64,000 bases of DNA from Chromatiales bacterium (GTDB taxonomy: Bacteria > Pseudomonadota > Gammaproteobacteria > Thiohalomonadales > Thiohalomonadaceae). The notes beneath the pieces are model-generated. The model did not search any database. It was not told the DNA's origin and saw only the letters and a list, made by a program, of their open reading frames with translations. The stretch lies in contig QKFD01000070.1 of the NCBI GenBank assembly GCA_003251535.1, positions 1-64,000 of the forward strand, read 5' to 3'. A program made the position numbers and the translations under genes. Positions within the stretch are counted from its first letter, which is position 1, and the number at the start of each line of letters is the position of its first letter. Positions 57,123 through 64,000 of this stretch are shown piece by piece.

Positions 57123-57518
57123 ATGGCCGAACTCTTTTCAGATGAGTGGATGAAGCGTTTCCAGGAAGAGTGGAACAAAGAGCCGGAGCTGGCCGACGCC
57201 CTGAGCAAGATTGGGTTCAACTCCGTCATCGGATACGGCTTCCCCGATGATGCGACCGCCACTGGCGTTATCACTGTGGAAAATGGTCATGTCACCCAGG
57301 CAGGCGCCTACAACGGCGAGACCCTCAACTGGGACCTGCGCGCCAGCACCGATAGCTGGGGCAAGTGGCTCAAAGATGGCATCGGCATGGCCGGCCTCGG
57401 TATGGCCTACACCACGGGCAAGCTGAAGTTCAAGACGGGTGACTATAGCGCCATGCTCAAAGATCCGCGCATGGCCAGCCCCTTCATCAAGAGCTTTTCT
57501 ATTATGGGGAAGGCCTAG
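57123..57518 (+). CDS. SCP2 sterol-binding-like protein
   Basis: A 131-residue protein starting at an ATG with GGGGAGAAG upstream. It begins MAELFSDEWMKRFQEEWNKE and keeps the SCP2-fold pattern (VENGHVTQAG, LNWDLRASTDSW, LKFKTGDYSAMLKDPRMASP). Such domains bind lipids or other hydrophobic ligands. The ligand is unknown. A strong stem-loop follows the stop. Confidence 0.75.
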   Translation: MAELFSDEWMKRFQEEWNKEPELADALSKIGFNSVIGYGFPDDATATGVITVENGHVTQAGAYNGETLNWDLRASTDSWGKWLKDGIGMAGLGMAYTTGKLKFKTGDYSAMLKDPRMASPFIKSFSIMGKA

Positions 57519-57527
57519 GCCAACCCC

Positions 57528-57555
57528 GCCAGGGCCACCCCGCGGTGGCCCTGGC
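57528..57555. terminator. Stem-loop between SCP2-like gene and leuA
   Basis: Perfect 12-bp stem (GCCAGGGCCACC with GGTGGCCCTGGC) and a 4-base loop, between two convergent genes. No U-tract. Confidence 0.5.
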
Positions 57556-57620
57556 CCCCTCCCAACTCCCTGCGTCACAACCCCGTTGAGTGCGGATCGC
57601 TCGCTGTTTCCAGGGTGCGC

Positions 57621-59294
57621 TTATGCGCTCGCCTCCCGCTCCCCAATCCCCACCGCAAGGCGGTTGAGCCCGGCGATAATGGCGTGGATGGAGGCGGTGA
57701 CAATATTGCGATCAATGCCCACCCCAAAGGTGGCCGCTCCACCCGCGACCGGCGCCAGTTCAACAAATGACACCGCATCGGCCCCCGCACCCCGCCCCAA
57801 GGCGTGCTCCTCATAGCCAAGCAGTACCACAGGGGCGGCGAGGGCGTTGATCGCCGCATCAATGGGACCATTGCCGATCCCGCTCAAGCGACGCTCCACG
57901 CCATCCATCTGTACCGTAAGTTCAATCCCCTGCCGTCCCCCCTGCTCAAACAGATGGTGGCTGCGGTAGCGGATGGCCCCCGCCGGCATAAGATACTCCT
58001 GCTCGAAACAGCGCCAGATCGCCTCGACCGAGACCTCCTGCCCCGAGTCATCGGCGAGCCGCTGCACCGTACCGGAGAGCTCCACCTGGAGCCGGCGCGG
58101 CAGGGCCACGCCATAGGCCTGTTCCAACAAATAGGCGATCCCACCTTTACCGGACTGGCTGTTGACCCGAATGACCGAGGCGTAACTGCGCCCCAAATCG
58201 GCTGGGTCGATGGGGAGGTAGGGAACCTCCCACGGCTCATCATCACGCCGGGCGGCGAACCCTTTTTTGATGGCATCCTGGTGGGAACCGGAGAAGGCGG
58301 TATAAACCAGATCGCCCACATAGGGGTGGCGAGGGTGGATGGGGAGCTGGGTACACTCCTCCACCGTGCGCGCCACCTCATCGATGCGGGAGAAATCGAG
58401 TCCAGGGTCGATCCCTTGGGTGTAGAGGTTGAGCGCGAGGGTAACCAGATCCACATTGCCAGTGCGCTCACCATTGCCAAAGACGCACCCCTCTACCCGA
58501 TCCGCCCCCGCCATCACCGCCAACTCGGCGGCCGCCACCGCGGTACCCCGGTCGTTATGGGGGTGGACCGAGAGTACGATGGCATCACGCCGGGCGAGAT
58601 GGCGGTGCATCCACTCGATCTGATCGGCATAGACGTTGGGGGTGGCCATCTCCACGGTGTTGGGGAGATTGATGATCGCCTTATGCCCTGGTGTGGGCTG
58701 CCAGACCGCGGTCACCGCATCGCACACTTCGAGGGCGAAGGGCAGTTCTGTCGCACAGAACACCTCTGGACTGTATTGGAAGACCCACTCCGTAGCCGGC
58801 TGCTGGGCCGCCAACCGTTGGATGAGGCTGGCGCTCTCCACGGCGATCGCCTTCACCCCTGCGCTATCAAGGTTGAAGACGGTGCGGCGAAAGACCGGTG
58901 CGGTGGCGTTATAGAGGTGGACGATGGCGCGGCGCGCCCCCTGCAACGCCTCCATGGTGCGTTCGATGAGATGCCCCCGCGCCTGGGTCAACACCTCAAT
59001 GGTGACATCCGCCGGGACCAAGCGCTGCTCGATGAGCATACGCACAAAATCGAAATCGATCTGCGAGGCGGAGGGGAAGCCGACCTCAATCTCCTTGAAG
59101 CCCACGGCCACCAACATGCGGAACATCTTGAGTTTGCGTTCGATGCTCATCGGCTCGAACAGCGCTTGATTGCCGTCGCGGAGATCGGTGCTCATCCAGA
59201 CGGGAGCACGCTCGATAACGCGGCTGGGCCAGGTACGGTCGGGGAGATGGATGGGGGGGAAGGGGCGGTATTTGCGGCTGGGCTGCTTCAACAT
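57621..59294 (-). CDS. leuA: 2-isopropylmalate synthase LeuA
   Basis: Enzyme for the first committed step of leucine synthesis, joining acetyl-CoA and 2-oxoisovalerate. The ATG at 59294 ([12 protein letters not shown]) has AGGAG and gives 557 residues, the longer LeuA class. Metal and catalytic motifs are [23 protein letters not shown] and [11 protein letters not shown]. The C-terminal about 120 residues form the LeuA allosteric dimer domain that binds leucine. Two Leu-rich leader frames lie upstream. Confidence 0.97.
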   Translation of the reverse strand: MLKQPSRKYRPFPPIHLPDRTWPSRVIERAPVWMSTDLRDGNQALFEPMSIERKLKMFRMLVAVGFKEIEVGFPSASQIDFDFVRMLIEQRLVPADVTIEVLTQARGHLIERTMEALQGARRAIVHLYNATAPVFRRTVFNLDSAGVKAIAVESASLIQRLAAQQPATEWVFQYSPEVFCATELPFALEVCDAVTAVWQPTPGHKAIINLPNTVEMATPNVYADQIEWMHRHLARRDAIVLSVHPHNDRGTAVAAAELAVMAGADRVEGCVFGNGERTGNVDLVTLALNLYTQGIDPGLDFSRIDEVARTVEECTQLPIHPRHPYVGDLVYTAFSGSHQDAIKKGFAARRDDEPWEVPYLPIDPADLGRSYASVIRVNSQSGKGGIAYLLEQAYGVALPRRLQVELSGTVQRLADDSGQEVSVEAIWRCFEQEYLMPAGAIRYRSHHLFEQGGRQGIELTVQMDGVERRLSGIGNGPIDAAINALAAPVVLLGYEEHALGRGAGADAVSFVELAPVAGGAATFGVGIDRNIVTASIHAIIAGLNRLAVGIGEREASA

Positions 59295-59428
59295 CGTCTG
59301 CGTCTCCTGGATATGGGAATAGAACTGCTGGATGTGGCCAGGGGGTTGCCGGGCTGCCACGAGCACGAGGCCAGGCAACCGCAACGCAGTCGTAGCAGGG
59401 GAAGGCGCAGCAGGGTGCGGTGGTTCAT
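59288..59428 (-). CDS. Second Leu-rich leader peptide before leuA
   Basis: A 46-codon frame from the ATG at 59428, with GGGAG upstream, beginning [20 protein letters not shown]. Eight of the first 19 residues are Leu, including a CTA codon. Its stop overlaps the leuA start by several bases (ATGTTGA), so its translation could couple to or interfere with leuA. Possibly regulatory, not proven. Confidence 0.5.
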   Translation of the reverse strand: MNHRTLLRLPLLRLRCGCLASCSWQPGNPLATSSSSIPISRRRRRC

Positions 59429-59470
59429 AGTGGAGACTCCCAAGTTAAGCGCGCACTACTCGGCGCAGAT

Positions 59471-59547
59471 GCCCCATGGGGCGGTGAAGCAAACAGTGAA
59501 AAAGGAGAGAGGTGTTGCTTGGGGATTAGCTACGCAGTGAGCGTAGC
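59471..59547 (-). promoter_or_regulatory. Attenuator-type stems in the leuA leader
   Basis: Two stems: GCTACGC/GCGTAGC (59529-59547) at the end of leader 1, and the palindrome GCCCCATGGGGC (59471-59482) between the two leaders. They may alternate with other pairings according to ribosome position. No classical U-tract terminator is seen. Confidence 0.45.
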
Positions 59548-59612
59548 AGTCGCAGCCCCAGCCCAAGGCGGGAGGTCAGGAGGGCTAGAAGTAGGGTCTG
59601 CGAGTAGTTCAT
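59526..59612 (-). CDS. Leucine leader peptide (leuL-like)
   Basis: A 28-residue frame from the ATG at 59612, encoding MNYSQTLLLALLTSRLGLGL then RLLRSLRS; 11 of 28 residues are Leu. The run CTA-CTT-CTA near the start uses the rare CTA codon. This is the standard design of an attenuation leader that senses leucyl-tRNA. A 7-bp stem (59529-59535 with 59541-59547) overlaps its end. Confidence 0.7.
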   Translation of the reverse strand: MNYSQTLLLALLTSRLGLGLRLLRSLRS

Positions 59613-59620
59613 GGGAGGGG

Positions 59621-59650
59621 ACCTTACCCAACCCTTGGCGAGGCTGTCAA
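59621..59650 (-). promoter_or_regulatory. Candidate leuA promoter
   Basis: On the minus strand TTGACA (59650-59645), an 18-base spacer, and TAAGGT (59626-59621). The start would be only a few bases before leader 1. The -35 is perfect and the -10 weak. Confidence 0.35.
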
Positions 59651-59737
59651 CCCCTCTGATGTCGGGGTAGCAAGCCCCTCCCACCCCCATGGCAAAGGGG
59701 ATTTAGCCGTTGATCACCTGGCGAACCCGGGGGTCAA

Positions 59738-59769
59738 CCCTTGACAAGGGGGGCGACGCTCCCGATTCT
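59738..59769 (+). promoter_or_regulatory. Promoter and operator-like palindrome of the MarR gene
   Basis: TTGACA (59741-59746) and GATTCT (59764-59769) are 17 bases apart. A palindrome CCCTT-GAC-AAGGG (59738-59750) overlaps the -35 and could be an autoregulatory site. The predicted start falls at or next to the ATG at 59777. Confidence 0.4.
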
Positions 59770-59776
59770 GCTGCCC

Positions 59777-60235
59777 ATGTCACAACCGCCAACTCCCCCC
59801 CTCTACACGCTGGAGAACTACTGCCGCGAGGAGAGCGTGGGCTACCTCTTAAACGCCGTCAAAGGGCGGCTGAGTGCAGCCCTTGACGCCGCCCTGGCCC
59901 CCTATGGGGTGACCGCCACCCAGTGGGGAACCCTGTTTTGTATCATCAACGAGAGCGCCCCCACCGGGGCCGAGCTGTGCCGTCACCTTAGTTGTGATAC
60001 TGGGTCGATGACCCGGATGTTGGATCGGCTGGAGGAGAAGGGATTGGTGCGCCGCGAACGCTCCGGCACCGATCGCCGCGCCCTCTCGCTACGTCCGACA
60101 CCCGCCGGGCAGGCGCTGGTGCAGGAGCTACTGCCAGCGGTGATCACCGTCCTCAACCGCCAGCTGACGGGGATCACGGCCGCCGAACTGGAGCAGCTCA
60201 AGGGGCTGTTACGGCGGATCCTGGCCAACGGCTGA
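59777..60235 (+). CDS. MarR-family transcriptional regulator
   Basis: A 152-residue winged-helix repressor-type protein. The ATG at 59777 gives MSQPPTPPLYTLENYCREES. The DNA-binding core is TGAELCRHLSCDTGSMTRML, with the wing RRERSGTDRRALSLRPTPAG. MarR proteins respond to small ligands. There is no ribosome site before the ATG, so the mRNA may be leaderless. No obvious target gene is adjacent except the divergent leuA leader. Confidence 0.9.
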   Translation: MSQPPTPPLYTLENYCREESVGYLLNAVKGRLSAALDAALAPYGVTATQWGTLFCIINESAPTGAELCRHLSCDTGSMTRMLDRLEEKGLVRRERSGTDRRALSLRPTPAGQALVQELLPAVITVLNRQLTGITAAELEQLKGLLRRILANG

Positions 60236-60249
60236 TCCCCACCCGCGAC

Positions 60250-60720
60250 CTAGCGGAGGTGGGCCGCACACCCCTCTAACCCTAGCAGCTCACCTAGCCC
60301 CGTCAGGGTCACCCCCTCACAGAGCGATGCGGAAGGACGTTGCCAGGTGATTTGCCCGCCTTGGTGGCGCAGGGTTGCGCTAAAGGCGGCCAACACCTGG
60401 AGGGCAGCGGCATCCACCCGCTCTACCCGAGAACCATCCACCACCACCTCAGCCCGACCATCCAGCTCGCGCAGCAACACCCCCTGTAGGTCGCCGGCCT
60501 GGGCCACCGTCAACATCTCCTCCAGCTCCACCACCCCGGAGGGCTCGGCGCTGCGGGGTGGGGTGATCGCCTCTGGCGCCTCGGCCACAGCCGGGACGGC
60601 CGGCGGTGTTGGGGAGGCCGGGTGAGCGGGTTCCACCGCCGCGGGGGCTGGCTCTGGCGCGGCCTCTTCTGCCAACCAGGCCAGTGGGTCGTGGTTCAAG
60701 CGTTCTCGATGGTCTGCCAT
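60250..60720 (-). CDS. STAS-domain protein
   Basis: A 156-residue protein. The first about 60 residues are Pro/Ala/Glu-rich and probably disordered. Residues about 65-150 form a STAS fold (ELEEMLTVAQAGDLQGVLLR), with the family site VVDGSRVERVDAAALQVLAA. STAS proteins act as anti-sigma antagonists or signalling switches. Its start overlaps the 3' end of the ParA gene by 25 bases, which links the two. Confidence 0.85.
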   Translation of the reverse strand: MADHRERLNHDPLAWLAEEAAPEPAPAAVEPAHPASPTPPAVPAVAEAPEAITPPRSAEPSGVVELEEMLTVAQAGDLQGVLLRELDGRAEVVVDGSRVERVDAAALQVLAAFSATLRHQGGQITWQRPSASLCEGVTLTGLGELLGLEGCAAHLR

Positions 60721-61475
60721 TGCATGGTCCTCCGTTCAATCAGGTCCACAGCCAGCTGGGCATAGTCCTCGGCACCATGGCAGCTGGGGCGATATTCGAA
60801 AATACTCTGACCAAAGCTAGGCGCCTCGGCCAGGGCGGAGATCTCCCGCACGGAGGTGGCGAGCACCTGTTCAGGGAAGTAGTGCAGCAGCTTCTTCAAC
60901 ACCTCCCGGGTGAGCCAACGCCGCGGATAGGCACGGGTTAACGCCACCCAGAGCTGGGTCTGGCGTTGCTGCATCCGCTCCACACTCTTTAGCACCCGCA
61001 AGAGCTGGGAGAGACCATGTAGCGCGAGATAATCGCCAGGCATCGGCACCAGTACCTCTTGGGCGGCAAACAGGGCGTTGACCGCCAACAGGCCGGAGGA
61101 GGGGGGACAGTCGATAAACAGGAAATCCACCGGCATGGTCAGGGCGGCCAGCGCCTGCTCCAGCCGACGGCCCCGCTCCACCCCGCCGCTCACCAGCTGC
61201 TCCACCTCCCGCACCCGCAGGCCGGCCGGGACAATGCTCAGCCGCTCGCGGGCCGCCAATACCACCTCATCCAGCGCTACCCCCTCCAGCAGCACCGCAT
61301 CCATGCCCCGCTCCTGCCCAGAGGTTATCCCCAAACTGGCGGCCACGTGGGATTGGGGATCGAGATCCAGGACTAAGGTACGGTGGCCCTGTTGTGCCAG
61401 GGCGTGGGCCAGGTTGATGCAGGTGGTGGTCTTCCCTACTCCACCCTTCTGGTTGATGACGGCGATGGCGCGCAT
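60696..61475 (-). CDS. ParA/Soj-family ATPase
   Basis: A 259-residue Walker-type ATPase with the deviant Walker A KGGVGKTTTCINLAHALA, then DLDPQSHVAASLGI and DCPPSSGLLAVNAL. There is no ParB gene next to it. Its place between a STAS protein and a hybrid kinase recalls ParA-like proteins that position chemotaxis or pilus arrays, not chromosomes. The stop end overlaps the STAS gene. Confidence 0.9.
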   Translation of the reverse strand: MRAIAVINQKGGVGKTTTCINLAHALAQQGHRTLVLDLDPQSHVAASLGITSGQERGMDAVLLEGVALDEVVLAARERLSIVPAGLRVREVEQLVSGGVERGRRLEQALAALTMPVDFLFIDCPPSSGLLAVNALFAAQEVLVPMPGDYLALHGLSQLLRVLKSVERMQQRQTQLWVALTRAYPRRWLTREVLKKLLHYFPEQVLATSVREISALAEAPSFGQSIFEYRPSCHGAEDYAQLAVDLIERRTMQWQTIENA

Positions 61476-61481
61476 CGTGTT

Positions 61482-64000
61482 CTAACCCTCAAATCGTTGT
61501 CGCAGACGCAGCAGCTCCCCCTGAGCCGCCCCCATCAAGCGCGTGATACGGGCAATGAGCTGGGCGCTGTCGAGCGGGTCCTCGTCGCCAATGCGCTGCT
61601 CCAACTCGCCCAACAGGCGCGCTGGATCGGTCAATCCCACTGCCGCGCAGCTCCCCTTGAGAGTGTGGGCGACGCGGGCCGTGGCTGCCTTGTCGCCAGC
61701 ATGGTAGCAACGCAGCAGCAACTCCAGCCGCCCAGGGGCATCGGCCAGCCAGGTGTCGAGCACGGTAATCGCCGCGTCACTCCCAATGGCCTCCAGTTGG
61801 GCGACAGCCCGTGGATCCAGATAGAGCCCGGGCCGTTCATCGGCAGTCGCAACGGTAGGTAGATAGCGGACCAGCACCTGGCGCAGGGCAGCCAAGGTCA
61901 GTGGTTTGGTTAACAGGCCATCCATACCCGCGGCCCGCCAGAGCTGTGCCTCATCGAGGTGGGTGTGGGCGGTGAGGGCGATAATGGGGATCGGCGGACG
62001 CCCGGCGGCCGCCTCTGCGGCCCGGATCCGCCGCGCCGCCTCTTGCCCATCCAGCACGGGCATCTGGCTATCCATCAATATCAGGGAGAAGCCGTTGGCG
62101 GCCTGCTCCACCGCCGCTTGACCATCGGCCACCACCTCAGCCACAACTCCCAACCGATGCAGCATAGCAACAGTAACTTGCTGGTTGACGGGGTGGTCCT
62201 CCGCCACCAACACCCGCCCCCGCAGCTCTGGTCCCATGACGGTCCAGCCCGCCTCTCCCTCACCAAGCGCCCCTTGCAACTGCGCCCGGGTGAGGGGACG
62301 GTGGAGCTGATGTATGGGGCCAGGGGGGATTGAACTGGTACCGGGAGGGGCGATCCAGGCCACCCGGGCGCCACCGACGGCCAGCTGAGTCGCCAATTCA
62401 GCGGTGGAATCCATATCGGCCAACCGCTCGGCCAGCAGTAGCAGTGGGTGCCCCTCCCCCTCCTGCCACGTCAGGAGGGGAGCGGCGCGGTCGATCTGCT
62501 CCACCTCACAGCCGAGCACCGTTAGGAGATCGGTCATCGCCTCGGCCAGGAGGGGGCGCGCCTCCGCCAAGACCACCCGATGCCGCTTGCAGGGGAGCGC
62601 ACTCTCAGTTAACGGGGGCTCCCAGGCAACGGTAAAGTGGAAACGGCTCCCCTCGCCGATGCGAGACTCGACCCCGATCTCACCCCCCATGCGCTGGACC
62701 AGCTGCCGGCAGATGGCAAGCCCTAAACCCGTCCCCCCATGGCGACGGGTGGTGGAGCCATCTACCTGCTGAAACGCCTCGAAGATGCGCGCCAGCGCCA
62801 GCTCCGGGATCCCACAACCGCTATCTTCCACCTCAAACCGCAACTGTCCCCCTTGCCCTATGCCCCGGATCGCCACCCCCCCCTGCTCGGTAAATTTGAG
62901 GGCGTTACTGACCAGATTGGTGAGCACCTGCTTCAACCTGGTGGGGTCGAGCCGTACCCGCCCCGGACAGCCCGGCAGCAGCCGATAGTAGAGTTCCAGG
63001 CGCCGCTCCCCAGCCACCCCCGCCATGGTCTCCACCACCTCATCCAATAGGTCATAGAGATCGACATCGGTTGCCTCCAACCGCACCCCCACCGCCTCCA
63101 ACTGGGAGTAGTCGAGCACTTCGTTGAGGGAGTCGAGCAGCGCCCGAGCGGAGCGACGCGCCACACTGAGGTAGTGACGCTGCTCCGCAGATAAGGGGGT
63201 ATCGGCCAGTAGCTCCAGCATCCCCAAGACCCCGTTCATCGGCGTGCGCACTTCATGGCTCATGTTGGCCAGAAACTGCGTCCGTAAACGGGCGGCATCG
63301 AGGGCGCGATCCCGCGCCTCATAAAGCTCCGTGAGCAGCTGTTTACGTTCGGTGACATCCTCGTGGATGGCGATAAAGTGGCTCACCACCCCATCTTCTA
63401 AGATCGGGGTGATGGTCTGGTGGACGGTGTAGAGGTGGCCATCCCGATGGCGCTCGACCACCTCCCCTTCCCACACCTGACCGGAGTTGATGGTCTGCCA
63501 GACGGCGGAGAAAAAGGGACGATCATGGAGACCGGAGTTGAGGATACGGGGGTTATCTCCCAGCACCTCGCCACTGTCATAGCCGGTCATCTTGGCAAAG
63601 GCGCGGTTGACCCAGAGGATGGAGCCCTCCGGATCAGTAATGAAAATGGCGTTGGCCGCCCCGGCCAAGGCGGCACTCTGGAGTCGCAACCAGCGCTGAT
63701 CAGAGCCCACCCGCAACAACACCGCCATCCGCCGCGCCAATACCGAGAGGGCATCCAGCTCACCAGAGGTGAACCCCTCCCGCTCCCGAGCGAAGACATG
63801 CAGCACCGCCTCCAGCTCGCGGTCAAACCGCACCCGCAGCGCCAAGGCGGTACCGATCCGCTCCTGCTGCCACTGGGGCCACGGCAACATCGGTGGCTGC
63901 TGCTCACTGAGTGCGCCGGCGGCCGAACCGGCCACCAGTAGCGGCACCTCGCCCGCCACTCGCCCAGTCCCCCGCAACACAACGATGGGATAGCCAAAGA
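61482..64000 (-). CDS. Hybrid sensor histidine kinase with receiver and HPt domains (partial)
   Basis: The frame is open to the right edge, so the N-terminus is missing. Visible order: GAF-like domain (to about 63640), PAS domain, HisKA ([17 protein letters not shown]), HATPase ([12 protein letters not shown]), a degenerate first receiver without its phospho-acceptor Asp ([13 protein letters not shown]), a normal receiver ([25 protein letters not shown]), and a C-terminal HPt domain ([12 protein letters not shown]). This is a multi-step phosphorelay of the BarA/ArcB type. The ParA gene starts seven bases after its stop. Confidence 0.92.
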   Translation of the reverse strand, partial: FGYPIVVLRGTGRVAGEVPLLVAGSAAGALSEQQPPMLPWPQWQQERIGTALALRVRFDRELEAVLHVFAREREGFTSGELDALSVLARRMAVLLRVGSDQRWLRLQSAALAGAANAIFITDPEGSILWVNRAFAKMTGYDSGEVLGDNPRILNSGLHDRPFFSAVWQTINSGQVWEGEVVERHRDGHLYTVHQTITPILEDGVVSHFIAIHEDVTERKQLLTELYEARDRALDAARLRTQFLANMSHEVRTPMNGVLGMLELLADTPLSAEQRHYLSVARRSARALLDSLNEVLDYSQLEAVGVRLEATDVDLYDLLDEVVETMAGVAGERRLELYYRLLPGCPGRVRLDPTRLKQVLTNLVSNALKFTEQGGVAIRGIGQGGQLRFEVEDSGCGIPELALARIFEAFQQVDGSTTRRHGGTGLGLAICRQLVQRMGGEIGVESRIGEGSRFHFTVAWEPPLTESALPCKRHRVVLAEARPLLAEAMTDLLTVLGCEVEQIDRAAPLLTWQEGEGHPLLLLAERLADMDSTAELATQLAVGGARVAWIAPPGTSSIPPGPIHQLHRPLTRAQLQGALGEGEAGWTVMGPELRGRVLVAEDHPVNQQVTVAMLHRLGVVAEVVADGQAAVEQAANGFSLILMDSQMPVLDGQEAARRIRAAEAAAGRPPIPIIALTAHTHLDEAQLWRAAGMDGLLTKPLTLAALRQVLVRYLPTVATADERPGLYLDPRAVAQLEAIGSDAAITVLDTWLADAPGRLELLLRCYHAGDKAATARVAHTLKGSCAAVGLTDPARLLGELEQRIGDEDPLDSAQLIARITRLMGAAQGELLRLRQRFEG

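Noticed and set aside
56715-57145. Plus-strand open frames upstream of the SCP2-like gene
   Set aside because: Arg/Pro/Ser-rich products, mutually overlapping, no ribosome site or conserved pattern.
57804-59540. Long plus-strand open frame opposite leuA
   Set aside because: Antisense shadow of leuA, low-complexity product, no ribosome site.
62320-62345. tRNA T-loop-like string GGGGATTGAACTGG
   Set aside because: Lies inside the hybrid kinase coding frame with no cloverleaf around it.

Overview
The window is GC-rich, densely coded bacterial chromosome. The gene set (SthA transhydrogenase, LpxH, Ada, GltX/CysS, UrtABCDE plus urease, PstSCAB-PhoU, DeaD, RsgA) fits a free-living gammaproteobacterium, possibly a Chromatiales-like or sulfur-oxidising relative. 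The species cannot be fixed from the sequence alone. No rRNA, tRNA, CRISPR array or intact insertion sequence was seen.

Layout. (1) 0.1-11.4 kb: a RadC-like gene, then a minus-strand nitrogen block, urtABCDE-ureDABCEFG, read from a sigma-54 promoter with an NtrC-like site upstream of urtA. It imports urea and hydrolyses it to ammonia. (2) 11.7-18.2 kb: a secreted metallo-beta-lactamase-fold protein, then the phosphate operon pstSCAB-phoU with an 11-bp-phased Pho box. (3) 18.6-26.1 kb: a B12-binding radical SAM protein, a TauE exporter, Ada, a decayed membrane gene, a uracil-DNA glycosylase, a HEAT-repeat protein and a DapA-type enzyme. (4) 26.2-26.9 kb: a tandem array of about 207-bp units carrying REP-like palindromes. 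(5) 26.9-42.5 kb: mixed metabolic, signalling and RNA genes (methyltransferase, DUF2314-ankyrin, SthA, glycosidase, NYN-LOTUS, GGDEF, histidine kinase, HupE/UreJ, GIDE/LemA, RsgA, DeaD).

(6) 42.5-48.1 kb is the most interesting part: a minus-strand RiPP-type cluster. A 57-residue precursor gene (47800-47973) ends in a short Cys-containing tail. It is followed by a radical SAM/SPASM maturase, an S53 (sedolisin) peptidase without a visible signal peptide, and a B12-binding radical SAM enzyme with the CX7CX2C motif of the RiPP-maturation radical SAM family. The inferred sequence is precursor synthesis, two radical modifications, then leader removal by the peptidase. No exporter is present.

(7) 48.5-64 kb: a ferredoxin reductase group, cysS, gltX, two cyclophilins, lpxH, a TIR-domain protein, an SCP2-like protein, leuA behind two Leu-rich leader ORFs, a MarR regulator, and a STAS-ParA-hybrid kinase set that runs off the right edge.

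Regulation visible in sequence: nitrogen (sigma-54/NtrC) for urea uptake, phosphate (PhoB) for Pst, and leucine attenuation for leuA. Several gene ends carry strong GC stem-loops without U-tracts.
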